64,000 bases of DNA, taken from positions 1 to 64,000 of the forward strand of contig JAIRVG010000063.1 of assembly GCA_031253995.1 (NCBI GenBank), read 5' to 3'. Below, piece by piece: positions 8,673 to 17,630 of the stretch. This stretch comes from Paucimonas sp. (GTDB lineage Bacteria > Pseudomonadota > Gammaproteobacteria > Pseudomonadales > Pseudomonadaceae). Position 1 is the stretch's first letter; every line of letters starts with the position of its first letter. The notes beneath the pieces were generated by a model. That model ran no database searches. It saw nothing but the letters and a program-made list of their open reading frames with translations, and was not told the DNA's origin. The translations under genes were made by a program, and so were the position numbers.

Positions 8673-10034
8673 TCAGCGCAGCGCTTCGAGGGTCAGGTCC
8701 AGGCATTTGCGGGCCTTTTCCACCAACTCGTCGATCTCTTCGCGAGTGATCACCAGGGGCGGTGCGATGATCATGGTGTCGCCCACCGCGCGCATGATCA
8801 GGCCATTGTCGAAGCAGAACTGGCGGCAGATCATGCCCACCGCCTTGCCTTCGTAACGGCTGCGGGTGGCCTTGTCCTTGACCAGCTCGATCGCACCGAG
8901 CATGCCCAGGCCGCGGACCTCGCCCACCAGCGGGTGGTCGTTCAGCTCGCGCAGACGCTTTTGCAAATAAGGTGCCGTTTCCTCGCGAACGCGCTCGACG
9001 ATCTTCTCGTCGCGCAGGATGCGCAGGTTCTCCAGGCCTACCGCCGCGGCCACCGGGTGACCGGAGTAGGTGAAGCCGTGGTTGAAGTCGCCGCCTTCGC
9101 CGAGCACCCGGGCCACTTCGTCACGGACGATCACGCCGCCCATGGGGATGTAGCCGGAGGTCAGGCCCTTGGCGATGGTCATGAGGTCGGGCTTGAGGCC
9201 GTAGTAGTCGGAACCGAACCACTCGCCGGTACGACCGAAGCCGCAGATCACTTCGTCGGCGACGAAGAGGATGTCGTGACGGGCGAGGATTTCCTTGATC
9301 TTCGGCCAGTAGCTGTCTGGCGGGATGATCACGCCGCCGGCGCCCTGGATCGGCTCGGCGATGAAGGCGGCGACGTTGTCCACGCCGACTTCGAGGATCT
9401 TCTTCTCCAGTTGCTCGGCGGCCCAGATGCCGAATTCCTCGGGGCTCTTGTCACCGCCCTCGCCGAACCAGTACGGCTGCGGGATGTGGACGATGCCCGG
9501 GATCGGCAGGTCGCCCTGCTCGTGCATGCCGGACATGCCGCCCAGGCTGGCACCGGCCACGGTGGAGCCGTGGTAGCCGTTGACGCGGCCGATGATCACC
9601 TTCTTCTGCGGCTTGCCCTTGAGCGCCCAGTAATGACGGACCATGCGCAGCACGGTGTCGTTGCCTTCGGAGCCGGAACCGGTGAAGAACACATGGCTCA
9701 TGCCCGCCGGAGCCACGTCGGAGATGGCCTTGGCCAGCTCCAGCGCCGGTGGGTGAGCGGTCTGGAAGAACAGGTTGTAGTACGGCAGCTCGCGCATCTG
9801 CTTGCTGGCGGCCTCGGCCAGTTCTTCACGCCCGTAACCGACCGCCACGCACCACAGGCCGGCCATGCCGTCGAGGATCTTGTGGCCCTCGCTGTCCCAC
9901 AGGTGCACGCCCTGGGCCTTGGTGATGATCCGCGGACCCTTCTCCTGCAACTGCTTGTAGTCGCTGAAGGGCGCCAGGTGATGATCACGACTCAGGTCCT
10001 GCCACTCGCGGGTTTGCGGGTTCTTGACGCTCAT
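8673..10034 (-). CDS. spuC: Polyamine:pyruvate aminotransferase SpuC
   Basis: A 453-residue class-III PLP aminotransferase that moves an amino group from putrescine or related diamines to pyruvate. The PLP lysine fits Lys289 in MTIAKGL, and Asp260 in FVADEV contacts the cofactor nitrogen. SGSEGND (about 120-126) is the phosphate-binding loop. GGAG stands 6 bases before the ATG. It lies 48 bases after spuB in the same direction, so catabolic and transport genes form one operon. Full length and well conserved. Confidence 0.93.
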   Translation of the reverse strand: MSVKNPQTREWQDLSRDHHLAPFSDYKQLQEKGPRIITKAQGVHLWDSEGHKILDGMAGLWCVAVGYGREELAEAASKQMRELPYYNLFFQTAHPPALELAKAISDVAPAGMSHVFFTGSGSEGNDTVLRMVRHYWALKGKPQKKVIIGRVNGYHGSTVAGASLGGMSGMHEQGDLPIPGIVHIPQPYWFGEGGDKSPEEFGIWAAEQLEKKILEVGVDNVAAFIAEPIQGAGGVIIPPDSYWPKIKEILARHDILFVADEVICGFGRTGEWFGSDYYGLKPDLMTIAKGLTSGYIPMGGVIVRDEVARVLGEGGDFNHGFTYSGHPVAAAVGLENLRILRDEKIVERVREETAPYLQKRLRELNDHPLVGEVRGLGMLGAIELVKDKATRSRYEGKAVGMICRQFCFDNGLIMRAVGDTMIIAPPLVITREEIDELVEKARKCLDLTLEALR

Positions 10035-10082
10035 GTGCTTCTCCGATTGCTGGCGGCCGCGCTCCTGCGGCCCCGGGGTTTA

Positions 10083-11444
10083 TCAGACCGCGAACAGCAG
10101 GAACTCACGCTCCCAGGAGCTGATCACGCGCTTGAAGTTTTCATGCTCGGCGCGCTTGGTCGCCACGTAGCCGGCGATGAATTTCTTGCCCAGGTAGGCT
10201 TCCAGCGCACGGCAGTTCTCCATGCGTTCCAGGGCGTCCTCGATGGTCAGCGGCAGGCGCAGGTTGCGCCGCTCGTAACCGCGACCCTGGACCGGTGCGC
10301 TGGCATTCACGCCCTCGACCATGCCGATATAGCCGCACAGCAGGCTGGCGGCGATGGCCAGGTACGGGTTGGCGTCGGCGCCGGGCAGGCGGTTTTCCAC
10401 GCGGCGGTTCTGCGGGCCGGCATCCGGTACGCGCAGGCCGACGGTGCGGTTTTCCTCGCCCCATTCCACGTTGACCGGCGCCGAGGTGTCGGGCAGGAAG
10501 CGGCGGAACGAGTTGACGTTGGGGGCGAACAGCGGCAGCACTTCGGGGATGAACTTCTGCAGGCCACCGATGTGATAGAGGAACAGCTCGCTCATGCTGC
10601 CGTCTTCATTGGAGAAGATGTTCTTCCCGGTCTTCACGTCGATGATGCTCTGGTGCAGGTGCATGGCACTGCCCGGCTCGCCGGTCATCGGCTTGGCCAT
10701 GAAGGTGGCGGCGACGTTGTGCTTGAGCGCGGCCTCGCGCATGGTGCGCTTGAACACCAGGATCTGGTCGGCCAGGGACAGGGCGTTGCCGTGACGGAAG
10801 TTGATTTCCATCTGCGCGGTGCCGTCCTCGTGGATCAGCGTGTCGAGGTCGAGGTTCTGCAGCTCGCACCAGTCGTAGACGTCCTCGAACAGCGGGTCGA
10901 ATTCGTTGGCGGCTTCGATGGAGAACGACTGGCGGCCGGTTTCCGGGCGGCCGGAGCGGCCAACGGGCGGCTGCAGCGGGAAGTCCGGGTCTTCGCAGCG
11001 CTTGGTCAGGTAGAACTCCATCTCCGGCGCCACGATCGGCTGCCAGCCCTTGTCGGCATAGAGTTTCAGGACCTTCTTGAGCACGTTGCGCGGCGACAGC
11101 TCGACCGGGTTGCCTTTCTTGTCGTAGGTGTCGTGGATGACCTGGGCGGTCGGCTCGATGGCCCACGGCACGAGGAACACCGCGTTCTCGTCGGGGCGGC
11201 AGATCATGTCGATGTCGGCCGGGTCGAGCAGCTCGTAATAGATGTCGTCATCGACGTAGTCACCGGTCACGGTCTGCAGCAGGACGCTCTCGGGCAGACG
11301 CATGCCTTTTTCGGCGATGAACTTGTTGGTCGGCGAGATCTTGCCGCGGGTGATGCCGGTCAGGTCGCTGATCAGGCATTCGACTTCGGTGATCTTGTGC
11401 TCTTTCAGCCAATCGGTGAGCTGGTCGAGATTGCTGCTACTCAT
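10083..11444 (-). CDS. spuB: Gamma-glutamylpolyamine synthetase SpuB (glutamine synthetase-like)
   Basis: A 453-residue GlnA-fold ligase that joins glutamate to a polyamine amine with ATP, the first step of the gamma-glutamylation route. Visible family marks are EMEFYL (glutamate metal ligand region), the HLHQS motif of the catalytic domain and NRRVENRLPGADANPYL near the C-terminus. The adenylylation tyrosine motif of true GlnA is not evident. GAGG lies 5 bases upstream of the ATG. It is the first recognised gene of the minus-strand operon and diverges from spuI. Confidence 0.9.
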   Translation of the reverse strand: MSSSNLDQLTDWLKEHKITEVECLISDLTGITRGKISPTNKFIAEKGMRLPESVLLQTVTGDYVDDDIYYELLDPADIDMICRPDENAVFLVPWAIEPTAQVIHDTYDKKGNPVELSPRNVLKKVLKLYADKGWQPIVAPEMEFYLTKRCEDPDFPLQPPVGRSGRPETGRQSFSIEAANEFDPLFEDVYDWCELQNLDLDTLIHEDGTAQMEINFRHGNALSLADQILVFKRTMREAALKHNVAATFMAKPMTGEPGSAMHLHQSIIDVKTGKNIFSNEDGSMSELFLYHIGGLQKFIPEVLPLFAPNVNSFRRFLPDTSAPVNVEWGEENRTVGLRVPDAGPQNRRVENRLPGADANPYLAIAASLLCGYIGMVEGVNASAPVQGRGYERRNLRLPLTIEDALERMENCRALEAYLGKKFIAGYVATKRAEHENFKRVISSWEREFLLFAV

Positions 11445-12046
11445 ACATACCTCGGGAGGTAAACGCCTGGACAGTGGTCAGGAGGCCCATGACAGGCCTT
11501 CCCAAGCATTCTGGATCCGTCGCGGGGCCAAAGCAAAAGGCGCGCGTGGAGAATGCGTCTCCGTCATCCATCGGGATGCGGGGGAGCCGACTATAGTCAT
11601 GAATGGCAGTATGAGAGGGTGAATCTTTCGGGAACACGTGGCCTTGGCCGTCAACTATTTTGGCCGGATTGAACGCTACGGGCAGGTAGCGATCGCTGCT
11701 CGCGAAAGTGGCGTTCGGGCCTGTCCACACGGGACGGCCGCTCTCGCCGTTAATCGGCAGGCGTAACATGTAACCCCCGGTATTATTGATGTTATGGGTT
11801 GCGACCGAGCTTAGCCTTGTTCATTTTTTTACACAACACCCCCGTAAAAAATAAAATACGGCTTTCTCGATCCCGCCCCTGGGCGACGAAAGCAGCCCTT
11901 GTCGACGCCCTCAATTGCAGCAAAAATGCCGCTAAGGTGCCTTTTTAGGGCATTATGGGGCTTGCTTGACTTCACTCCGGCTTTCCGATTGACTGGGGTC
12001 GCAAGCCCCAATTGATTGATATTTTTAACAACAAAGGTGTTGCATC
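11445..12046. other. 602-base divergent regulatory region between spuB and spuI
   Basis: No recognised gene. The right half is AT-richer than its surroundings (runs of T and A around 11820-11860) and should hold the spuI promoter; CATTAT at 11951 is a possible -10 box without a good -35. The left half contains an unrecognised minus-strand open frame (11437-11769) that may be chance or a leader (see findings). In P. aeruginosa spuA lies between spuI and spuB; it is not here. Confidence 0.6.
11956..12010. promoter_or_regulatory. Inverted repeat upstream of spuI
   Basis: TGGGGCTTGC (11956-11965) is exactly complementary to GCAAGCCCCA (12001-12010), 35 bases apart, ending 36 bases before the spuI start. 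It could be a paired operator or a leader-RNA stem. A competing small stem (GGGG at 11995, CCCC at 12006) uses the same right arm, so two alternative RNA folds are possible. Confidence 0.5.
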
Positions 12047-13423
12047 ATGTCGGTACCCACGCGTGCCGTTCAGCTTAACGAAGCGAACGCGTTCCTTAAG
12101 GAACATCCTGAGGTTCTCTACGTTGACCTTCTGATTGCAGATATGAATGGTGTGGTGCGTGGCAAGCGCATCGAGCGCACCAGCCTCCACAAGGTTTACG
12201 AGAAAGGCATCAACCTGCCCGCCTCCCTCTTCGCCCTGGATATCAACGGTTCCACCGTCGAAAGCACCGGCCTTGGCCTGGACATCGGCGACGCCGACCG
12301 GATCTGCTATCCGATCCCGGGCACCCTCTCCAACGAACCCTGGCAGAAGCGCCCGACCGCGCAGCTGCTGATGACCATGCACGAGCTCGAAGGCGAGCCG
12401 TTCTTCGCCGACCCGCGGGAAGTCCTGCGCCAGGTAGTGAGCAAGTTCGACGAACTGGGCCTGACCATCTGCGCCGCGTTCGAACTGGAGTTCTACCTGA
12501 TCGACCAGGAGAACGTGAACGGCCGTCCGCAGCCGCCGCGCTCGCCGATCTCCGGCAAACGCCCGCAATCGACCCAGGTCTACCTGATCGACGACCTCGA
12601 CGAATACGTCGACTGCCTCCAGGACATCCTCGAAGGTGCCAAGGAGCAGGGCATTCCTGCCGACGCCATCGTCAAGGAAAGTGCCCCGGCGCAGTTCGAA
12701 GTGAACCTGCACCACGTCGCCGACCCGCTGCGCGCCTGCGACTACGCGGTACTGCTCAAGCGTCTGATCAAGAACATCGCCTACGACCATGAGATGGACA
12801 CCACCTTCATGGCCAAGCCGTATCCCGGCCAGGCGGGCAATGGTCTGCACGTGCATATCTCGGTGCTGGACAAGGATGGCAAGAACATCTTCACCAGTGA
12901 GGATCCCGAGCAGAACGCCGCGCTGCGTCACGCGATCGGCGGTGTGCTCGAGACCCTGCCCGCCTCGATGGCGTTCCTCTGCCCGAACGTCAACTCGTAC
13001 CGTCGTTTCGGTGCGCAGTTCTACGTGCCGAACGCACCGAGCTGGGGTCTGGACAACCGTACCGTGGCCCTGCGCGTACCGACCGGCACCGCCGATGCCG
13101 TGCGCATCGAGCACCGCGTGGCCGGCGCCGACGCCAACCCGTACCTGCTGATGGCTGCCGTGCTGGCGGGCGTGCACCACGGCCTGACCAACAAGGTCGA
13201 GCCAAGCACGCCGGTGGAGGGCAACGCCTACGAGCAGGTCGAGCAGAGCCTGCCGAACAACCTGCGCGACGCCCTGCGCGAGCTGGACGACAGCGAGATC
13301 CTCAACAAGTACATCGATCCGAAGTACATCGACATCTTCGTCGCGTGCAAGGAGAGTGAGCTTGAGGAGTTCGAGCACTCCATCTCGGACCTTGAGTACA
13401 ACTGGTACCTGCATACCGTCTGA
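12047..13423 (+). CDS. spuI: Glutamine synthetase-like gamma-glutamylpolyamine synthetase SpuI
   Basis: A 458-residue GlnA-fold ligase, paralogue of SpuB with the same domain layout: N-terminal beta-grasp (about 15-110), FELEFYL metal-binding strand, HVHISV, and HRVAGADANPYLL. It attaches glutamate to polyamines such as putrescine. AAAGG lies 9 bases before the ATG. Divergent from spuBCDEFGH, with a strong terminator behind it, so it is a single-gene transcript. Assignment to spuI is by position and by similarity to the P. aeruginosa arrangement. Confidence 0.88.
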   Translation: MSVPTRAVQLNEANAFLKEHPEVLYVDLLIADMNGVVRGKRIERTSLHKVYEKGINLPASLFALDINGSTVESTGLGLDIGDADRICYPIPGTLSNEPWQKRPTAQLLMTMHELEGEPFFADPREVLRQVVSKFDELGLTICAAFELEFYLIDQENVNGRPQPPRSPISGKRPQSTQVYLIDDLDEYVDCLQDILEGAKEQGIPADAIVKESAPAQFEVNLHHVADPLRACDYAVLLKRLIKNIAYDHEMDTTFMAKPYPGQAGNGLHVHISVLDKDGKNIFTSEDPEQNAALRHAIGGVLETLPASMAFLCPNVNSYRRFGAQFYVPNAPSWGLDNRTVALRVPTGTADAVRIEHRVAGADANPYLLMAAVLAGVHHGLTNKVEPSTPVEGNAYEQVEQSLPNNLRDALRELDDSEILNKYIDPKYIDIFVACKESELEEFEHSISDLEYNWYLHTV

Positions 13424-13461
13424 CATCAAGCCGCAAGCCACAAGTTTCAAGTCGCAAGAAA

Positions 13462-13490
13462 AAGCCGACGCACCGCAGTCGGCTTCTTCT
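13462..13490 (+). terminator. Rho-independent terminator of spuI
   Basis: AAGCCGAC-GCACCGCA-GTCGGCTT followed by CTTCTT, preceded by AAAA. It is wrapped in a second, longer imperfect inverted repeat built from CAAGTTTCAAG / CTTGAAACTTG (13433-13517), so it probably acts on argA transcripts arriving from the other side too. Confidence 0.85.
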
Positions 13491-13519
13491 TGCAGCTTGA
13501 AGCTTGAAACTTGCAGCTG

Positions 13520-14818
13520 CTAAAGGGCTTTTTCGAAGATCTTCGAGTTGCGCTGGTAGTTGTATAGCGAAGCCCGCGCCGCCGGCAGCCTTTCTACGCC
13601 GCTCGGCACAAACCCCCGCTCCCTGAACCAGTGCGCCGTCCGGGTAGTAAGCACGAACAGCGTCTTCAAACCCAACGCCCGCGCCCGCTCCTCGATCCGC
13701 TCCAGCAGGTCATCCCCGCGCCCGCCGTGGCGATACTCCGGGTTCACCGCCAGGCAAGCCAGCTCTCCGGCCTCGGAGTCAGCAATCGGATACAGCGCCG
13801 CACAGGCAATGATGTTGCTCTCCCGCTCCACCACGCTGAACTGCTCGATCTCGCGCTCCAGCACCTCGCGGGAACGCCGTACCAGGATGCCCTGCTCTTC
13901 CAGCGGGCTGATCAGTTCCAGCAGGCCACCGACATCCTCGATCGCCGCCTCGCGCACCACTTCGAACTGCTCCTGGGCGACCAGCGTACCGCCACCGGCA
14001 CGGGTGAACAGCTCGTTGAGCAGCGCGCCATTCTCCACATAACTGACGATATGACTGCGCGCCACACCGCCACGGATCGCCTCTGCCGCGGCATCCAGCA
14101 GTTCGCCTTGGTAGTCGGTGCCCAGGCGTTCCAGATGCGGCGCCACCTGCTGCGGACGAATCTCCTTCACCAGCTTGCCGTTGGCATCCAGCAACCCCGG
14201 CTCAGCGCCGAACAGCAGCAGCTTGTCCGCCCCCAGCTCGATGGCAGCGCGGGTGGCTACGTCTTCGCAGGCCAGGTTGAAGATCTCGCCGGTGGGCGAA
14301 TAGCCCAGCGGCGACAACAGCACGATCGAGCGCTCGTCCAGCAGGCGGCCGATACCCTTGCGGTCGACCCGGCGCACTTCGCCGGTGTGGTGGTAGTCGA
14401 CACCCTCGACCACGCCGATCGGCCGCGCCGTGACCAGGTTGCCCGAGGCCACCCGCAGGCGCGCACCCTGCATCGGCGAATTGGCCATGTCCATCGACAG
14501 GCGCGCCTCGATGGCGATGCGCAGTTGCCCCACGGCGTCGATCACGCACTCCAGGGTAGCGGCGTCGGTGATGCGCATGCCGTGGTGGTAATGGGCGCTC
14601 AGGCCGCGGGCAGCCAGGCGGCTTTCGATCTGCGGACGGGAGCCGTGCACCAGCACGAGGCGCACCCCGAGGCTGTGCAGCAGCACCAGGTCGTGGACGA
14701 TATTGCCGAAGTTGGGGTGTTCGACCCCGTCTCCCGGGAGCATGACCACGAAGGTGCAGTCCCGGTGGGCATTGATGTAGGGAGAAGCGTGACGCAGCCA
14801 GTTGACGTATTCGGGCAT
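13520..14818 (-). CDS. argA: N-acetylglutamate synthase (amino-acid N-acetyltransferase)
   Basis: A 432-residue ArgA of the classical fused type: an amino-acid-kinase-like domain (about 1-285, with LVHGSRPQI) that binds arginine for feedback control, and a C-terminal GNAT domain (about 290-430, with LAVNPEYRHGGRGDDLL as acetyl-CoA loop). It makes N-acetylglutamate, the first intermediate of arginine synthesis. Upstream argE reads the same way, 115 bases away. Length matches Pseudomonas ArgA. Confidence 0.95.
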   Translation of the reverse strand: MPEYVNWLRHASPYINAHRDCTFVVMLPGDGVEHPNFGNIVHDLVLLHSLGVRLVLVHGSRPQIESRLAARGLSAHYHHGMRITDAATLECVIDAVGQLRIAIEARLSMDMANSPMQGARLRVASGNLVTARPIGVVEGVDYHHTGEVRRVDRKGIGRLLDERSIVLLSPLGYSPTGEIFNLACEDVATRAAIELGADKLLLFGAEPGLLDANGKLVKEIRPQQVAPHLERLGTDYQGELLDAAAEAIRGGVARSHIVSYVENGALLNELFTRAGGGTLVAQEQFEVVREAAIEDVGGLLELISPLEEQGILVRRSREVLEREIEQFSVVERESNIIACAALYPIADSEAGELACLAVNPEYRHGGRGDDLLERIEERARALGLKTLFVLTTRTAHWFRERGFVPSGVERLPAARASLYNYQRNSKIFEKAL

Positions 14819-14933
14819 GACATGGGCCTGTAAGGATTAAAACAAGAACGGAACGGCACACAGCGCTCGAAGGGTTATCGTCGCAACAGGCAAGGCGTCA
14901 CACGCGTTCTCCTCTGTCAGGAAAGGACTGTTC

Positions 14934-16082
14934 TCAGGCCGGGCCGAGGCAGTAATGCTGGATCAGTTCACGTAACAGACGCACTGTAGGCGCCAGGCGT
15001 GACAGTTCAAGGTACTCGCCGGGCTGGTGGGCGCAGGCGATGTCTCCGGGGCCGAGCACTATGGTCTCGCAGCCCAGCCGCTGAAGATAAGGCGCTTCGG
15101 TGCCGAAGGCTACTGCCGCGGCCGTATGACCGGTAAGACGTTCGGCCAGTTGCACCAGTTCCGCATCCGCGCTTTGCTCGAACGGCGGCACCTCGGGGAA
15201 CAGCGGGGCATAGTCGATTTGCACCTGGTGGTGCTCGGCCAGCGGCGCCAGCTTGCCGCGGATGGCCGCGCGCAGCACTTCCGGGTCCATGCCTGGCAGC
15301 GGCCGCAGGTCGAACTCCAGGGCGCACTGCCCGCAGATGCGATTGGGGTTGTCGCCGCCGTGGATGCAGCCGAAGTTCATGGTCGGCTGCGGCACGCTGA
15401 ACTGGGCGTTGTTGTACTCGCGCTGCCATTGCCGGCGCAGGTCCATCATCGCGCCCATGACTTCGTGCATGGCCTCCAGGGCGCTGTGCCCCAGTGAAGG
15501 ATCCGACGAATGGCCACTGCGCCCGAGGATGTCGATGCGCTCCATCATCACCCCCTTGTGCAGGCGGATCGGCTTGAGGCCGGTCGGCTCGCCGATCACC
15601 GCCGCCCGCCCCAGCGGCCGTCCGGCCTCGGCCAGGGCACGGGCGCCGGACATCGAACTCTCTTCGTCGCAGGTGGCCAGGATCAGCAGCGGCTGCCTGA
15701 ACGGCTGGTCGAGCAACGGCAGCACCGCCTCGATGATCAACGGGAAGAAGCCCTTCATGTCGCACACACCCAGGCCGATCCAGCGGTCGCCGTCCTCGGT
15801 GAGGCTCAGCGGGTCGCTTTTCCACAGCTGCGGATCGTAGGGCACGGTGTCGCTGTGCCCGGCCAGCACCAGGCCGCCGGGGCCGCTGCCGTAGCTGGCG
15901 AGCAGGTTGAACTTGCCCGGGGTGACTTCCTGGATCTCGCAGGAGAAGCCCAGGTCACCGAGCCAGGTGGCGAGCAGGTCGATCACCGCGCGATTGGACT
16001 GGTCCAGATCCGGTTGGGTACAACTGACCGAAGGCGCCGCGATCAGCGCGGCGAACTGGTCCTTGAGCGATGGCAGCGACAT
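14934..16082 (-). CDS. argE: Acetylornithine deacetylase
   Basis: A 382-residue M20-family metallohydrolase that removes acetate from N-acetylornithine. Metal and catalytic motifs: AGHSDTVPYD (about 75-84), GVCDMKGF and TCDEESSMSG. The reading frame is open far upstream, but the true start is ATG at 16082 because CAGGAG lies 7 bases before it and homology begins at MSLPSLK. Pseudomonas recycles acetyl groups with ArgJ, so ArgE-type genes here may be auxiliary; that is family knowledge, not visible in this window. Confidence 0.92.
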   Translation of the reverse strand: MSLPSLKDQFAALIAAPSVSCTQPDLDQSNRAVIDLLATWLGDLGFSCEIQEVTPGKFNLLASYGSGPGGLVLAGHSDTVPYDPQLWKSDPLSLTEDGDRWIGLGVCDMKGFFPLIIEAVLPLLDQPFRQPLLILATCDEESSMSGARALAEAGRPLGRAAVIGEPTGLKPIRLHKGVMMERIDILGRSGHSSDPSLGHSALEAMHEVMGAMMDLRRQWQREYNNAQFSVPQPTMNFGCIHGGDNPNRICGQCALEFDLRPLPGMDPEVLRAAIRGKLAPLAEHHQVQIDYAPLFPEVPPFEQSADAELVQLAERLTGHTAAAVAFGTEAPYLQRLGCETIVLGPGDIACAHQPGEYLELSRLAPTVRLLRELIQHYCLGPA

Positions 16083-16208
16083 GCGCGTTCTCCTGGAAAC
16101 GAGCCCCATCATAGGGCCATCGGGTTGCATGAATAAACCGTCGGCGAGCGACTCCTGTACACTGCACGGCCAAGACGTACCCCGCCCTTCCAGCCTGGTT
16201 ACCCGGCA

Positions 16209-17576
16209 ATGAATAAAGAAACCGAAATCAAACTGCGCATCAGCCGCGAGACCCTCGCCGCCCTGCGCGAACACCCGTTGCTGAAAAAACGCAACAAGTC
16301 CGGCTGGCAGCAGCGCGAACTGCTCAACCAGTACTTCGACACCCCGGAGCGCGACCTGTCCGCGGCCAAGGTCGCCCTGCGCCTGCGCCGTGACGGCGAC
16401 GTGGTGATCCAGACCCTGAAGACCCGCGGCACCAGCGTCGCCGGCCTGTCCGAGCGCAACGAGTTCCAGTGGGAGCTGCCCAAGGCCAAGCTCGACCTGA
16501 AGAAGCTCGACGACACCTGCTGGCCGGCCGCCCTGGCCGAGCTGGACAAGAAGACCATCAAGCCGCTGTTCACCACCGATTTCGTCCGCGAGTACGCCGA
16601 TATCGCCTGGGGTCGTGGCAAGTCCAAGGTGGTCATCGAGGCCGCCCTGGACCTGGGCACCGTCAGCGCCGGCAAGCAGAAGGAAGAGATCTGCGAGCTG
16701 GAGCTGGAACTGCGCGAAGGCGAGCCGGAAGCCCTGCTGGAGCTGGCCGCCGAGCTGGCCGCAAGCCTGCCGCTGTTCCCTTGCGACATCAGCAAGGCCG
16801 AGCGCGGCTATCGCCTGCTCGACCCGGCCAGCTACCACGTGAACCTGCCGGCCCCCGAACTGAACGCGGAAATGTCGCTGGACGACGCCTTCGCCGCCAT
16901 CGCCTGGCACCTGCTGGCCAGCAGCCAGCGCCTTGCCGAGCAATTCCACTACACCGGCCACTGGCGCCTGCTGCAGGACTGGGTGCAGAACCTCGGCGAA
17001 CTGCGCGCCCTGGCCAGCAGCCTCGGCCAGGCCGCACCACGGGCCACCACCCGTGAGCTGCGCAACGTCCTCGACGCCCTGCTGGAAGACTGGCGCACCC
17101 TGGTGCTGGCCGGCAACGACGACGAAGACGTACGCCGCGCCGCCCCCGAGCAGTTCGCCGACGAGTTGCTGGACACCCGCTGGGGCCAGTTCTCCCTGGA
17201 CACCTCGCGCTGGCTGCTGGCCCGCGGCTGGACCGTCGAGCGCAACAAGCGCGGCGAACGCCAGGGCGCGGCGCAACTGGCCAATTGGCTGAGCGTGGAG
17301 CTGGGCGACGAAGCCAAGGCCCTGCAACTGCCGCTGTACCAGCAGCAGCCGGAAGACCTCGCCGAACAGCTGCCGCGCATCGAGCGCCTGCTGGCCTGGC
17401 TGCACTACGCGCGCAGCGTGCTGGAAGTGCCGGAGCTGGACCGCCTGTACGGCGAGCTGGTGAAGCTGCAGCACCTGGCCAACCAGCCGATCAGCGACGA
17501 AGTCCTCGACGCCCGCGTGCAACAGGCCTTCGCCGTGTCGCAGTGCCGCGCCTGGAAACAGCTGGCGCGCAAGTAA
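16209..17576 (+). CDS. CYTH-CHAD protein, probable inorganic triphosphatase (YgiF-like)
   Basis: A 455-residue two-domain protein. The N-terminal CYTH domain (about 1-200) carries the ExExK signature ETEIK at residues 4-8 and hydrolyses triphosphates in characterised relatives such as E. coli YgiF. The C-terminal half (about 215-455) is a helical CHAD domain rich in arginine and histidine, known to bind polyphosphate in other proteins. It stands alone between argE and a strong palindromic terminator. The same window holds ppx and ppk, but no direct link is shown. Confidence 0.85.
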   Translation: MNKETEIKLRISRETLAALREHPLLKKRNKSGWQQRELLNQYFDTPERDLSAAKVALRLRRDGDVVIQTLKTRGTSVAGLSERNEFQWELPKAKLDLKKLDDTCWPAALAELDKKTIKPLFTTDFVREYADIAWGRGKSKVVIEAALDLGTVSAGKQKEEICELELELREGEPEALLELAAELAASLPLFPCDISKAERGYRLLDPASYHVNLPAPELNAEMSLDDAFAAIAWHLLASSQRLAEQFHYTGHWRLLQDWVQNLGELRALASSLGQAAPRATTRELRNVLDALLEDWRTLVLAGNDDEDVRRAAPEQFADELLDTRWGQFSLDTSRWLLARGWTVERNKRGERQGAAQLANWLSVELGDEAKALQLPLYQQQPEDLAEQLPRIERLLAWLHYARSVLEVPELDRLYGELVKLQHLANQPISDEVLDARVQQAFAVSQCRAWKQLARK

Positions 17577-17584
17577 GCTGATTT

Positions 17585-17620
17585 ACCCTGTGTGAGCGGG
17601 TGAACCCGCTCACACAGGGT
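17585..17620. repeat. Perfect palindromic repeat, GAGCGGGTGAACCCGCTC type
   Basis: A 16-base-pair stem with a TGAA loop (ACCCTGTGTGAGCGGG / CCCGCTCACACAGGGT) between the convergent CYTH-CHAD and Lrp genes. It resembles the repeats at 20295 and 55169 and probably serves as a bidirectional terminator. Confidence 0.8.
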
Positions 17621-17630
17621 TCCTGCCAAC

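Noticed and set aside
8934..11462. Open frame of over 800 codons on the plus strand across spuC and spuB
   Set aside because: Antisense shadow of two well-supported genes caused by high GC at third positions; the protein is His/Val/Leu-rich with no family resemblance. The same applies to long antisense frames over gcvP, gcvT, hacB and ppk.
11829..12011. 60-codon minus-strand frame in the spuI/spuB gap
   Set aside because: Crosses the probable spuI promoter and the inverted repeat, has no ribosome site, and resembles nothing.
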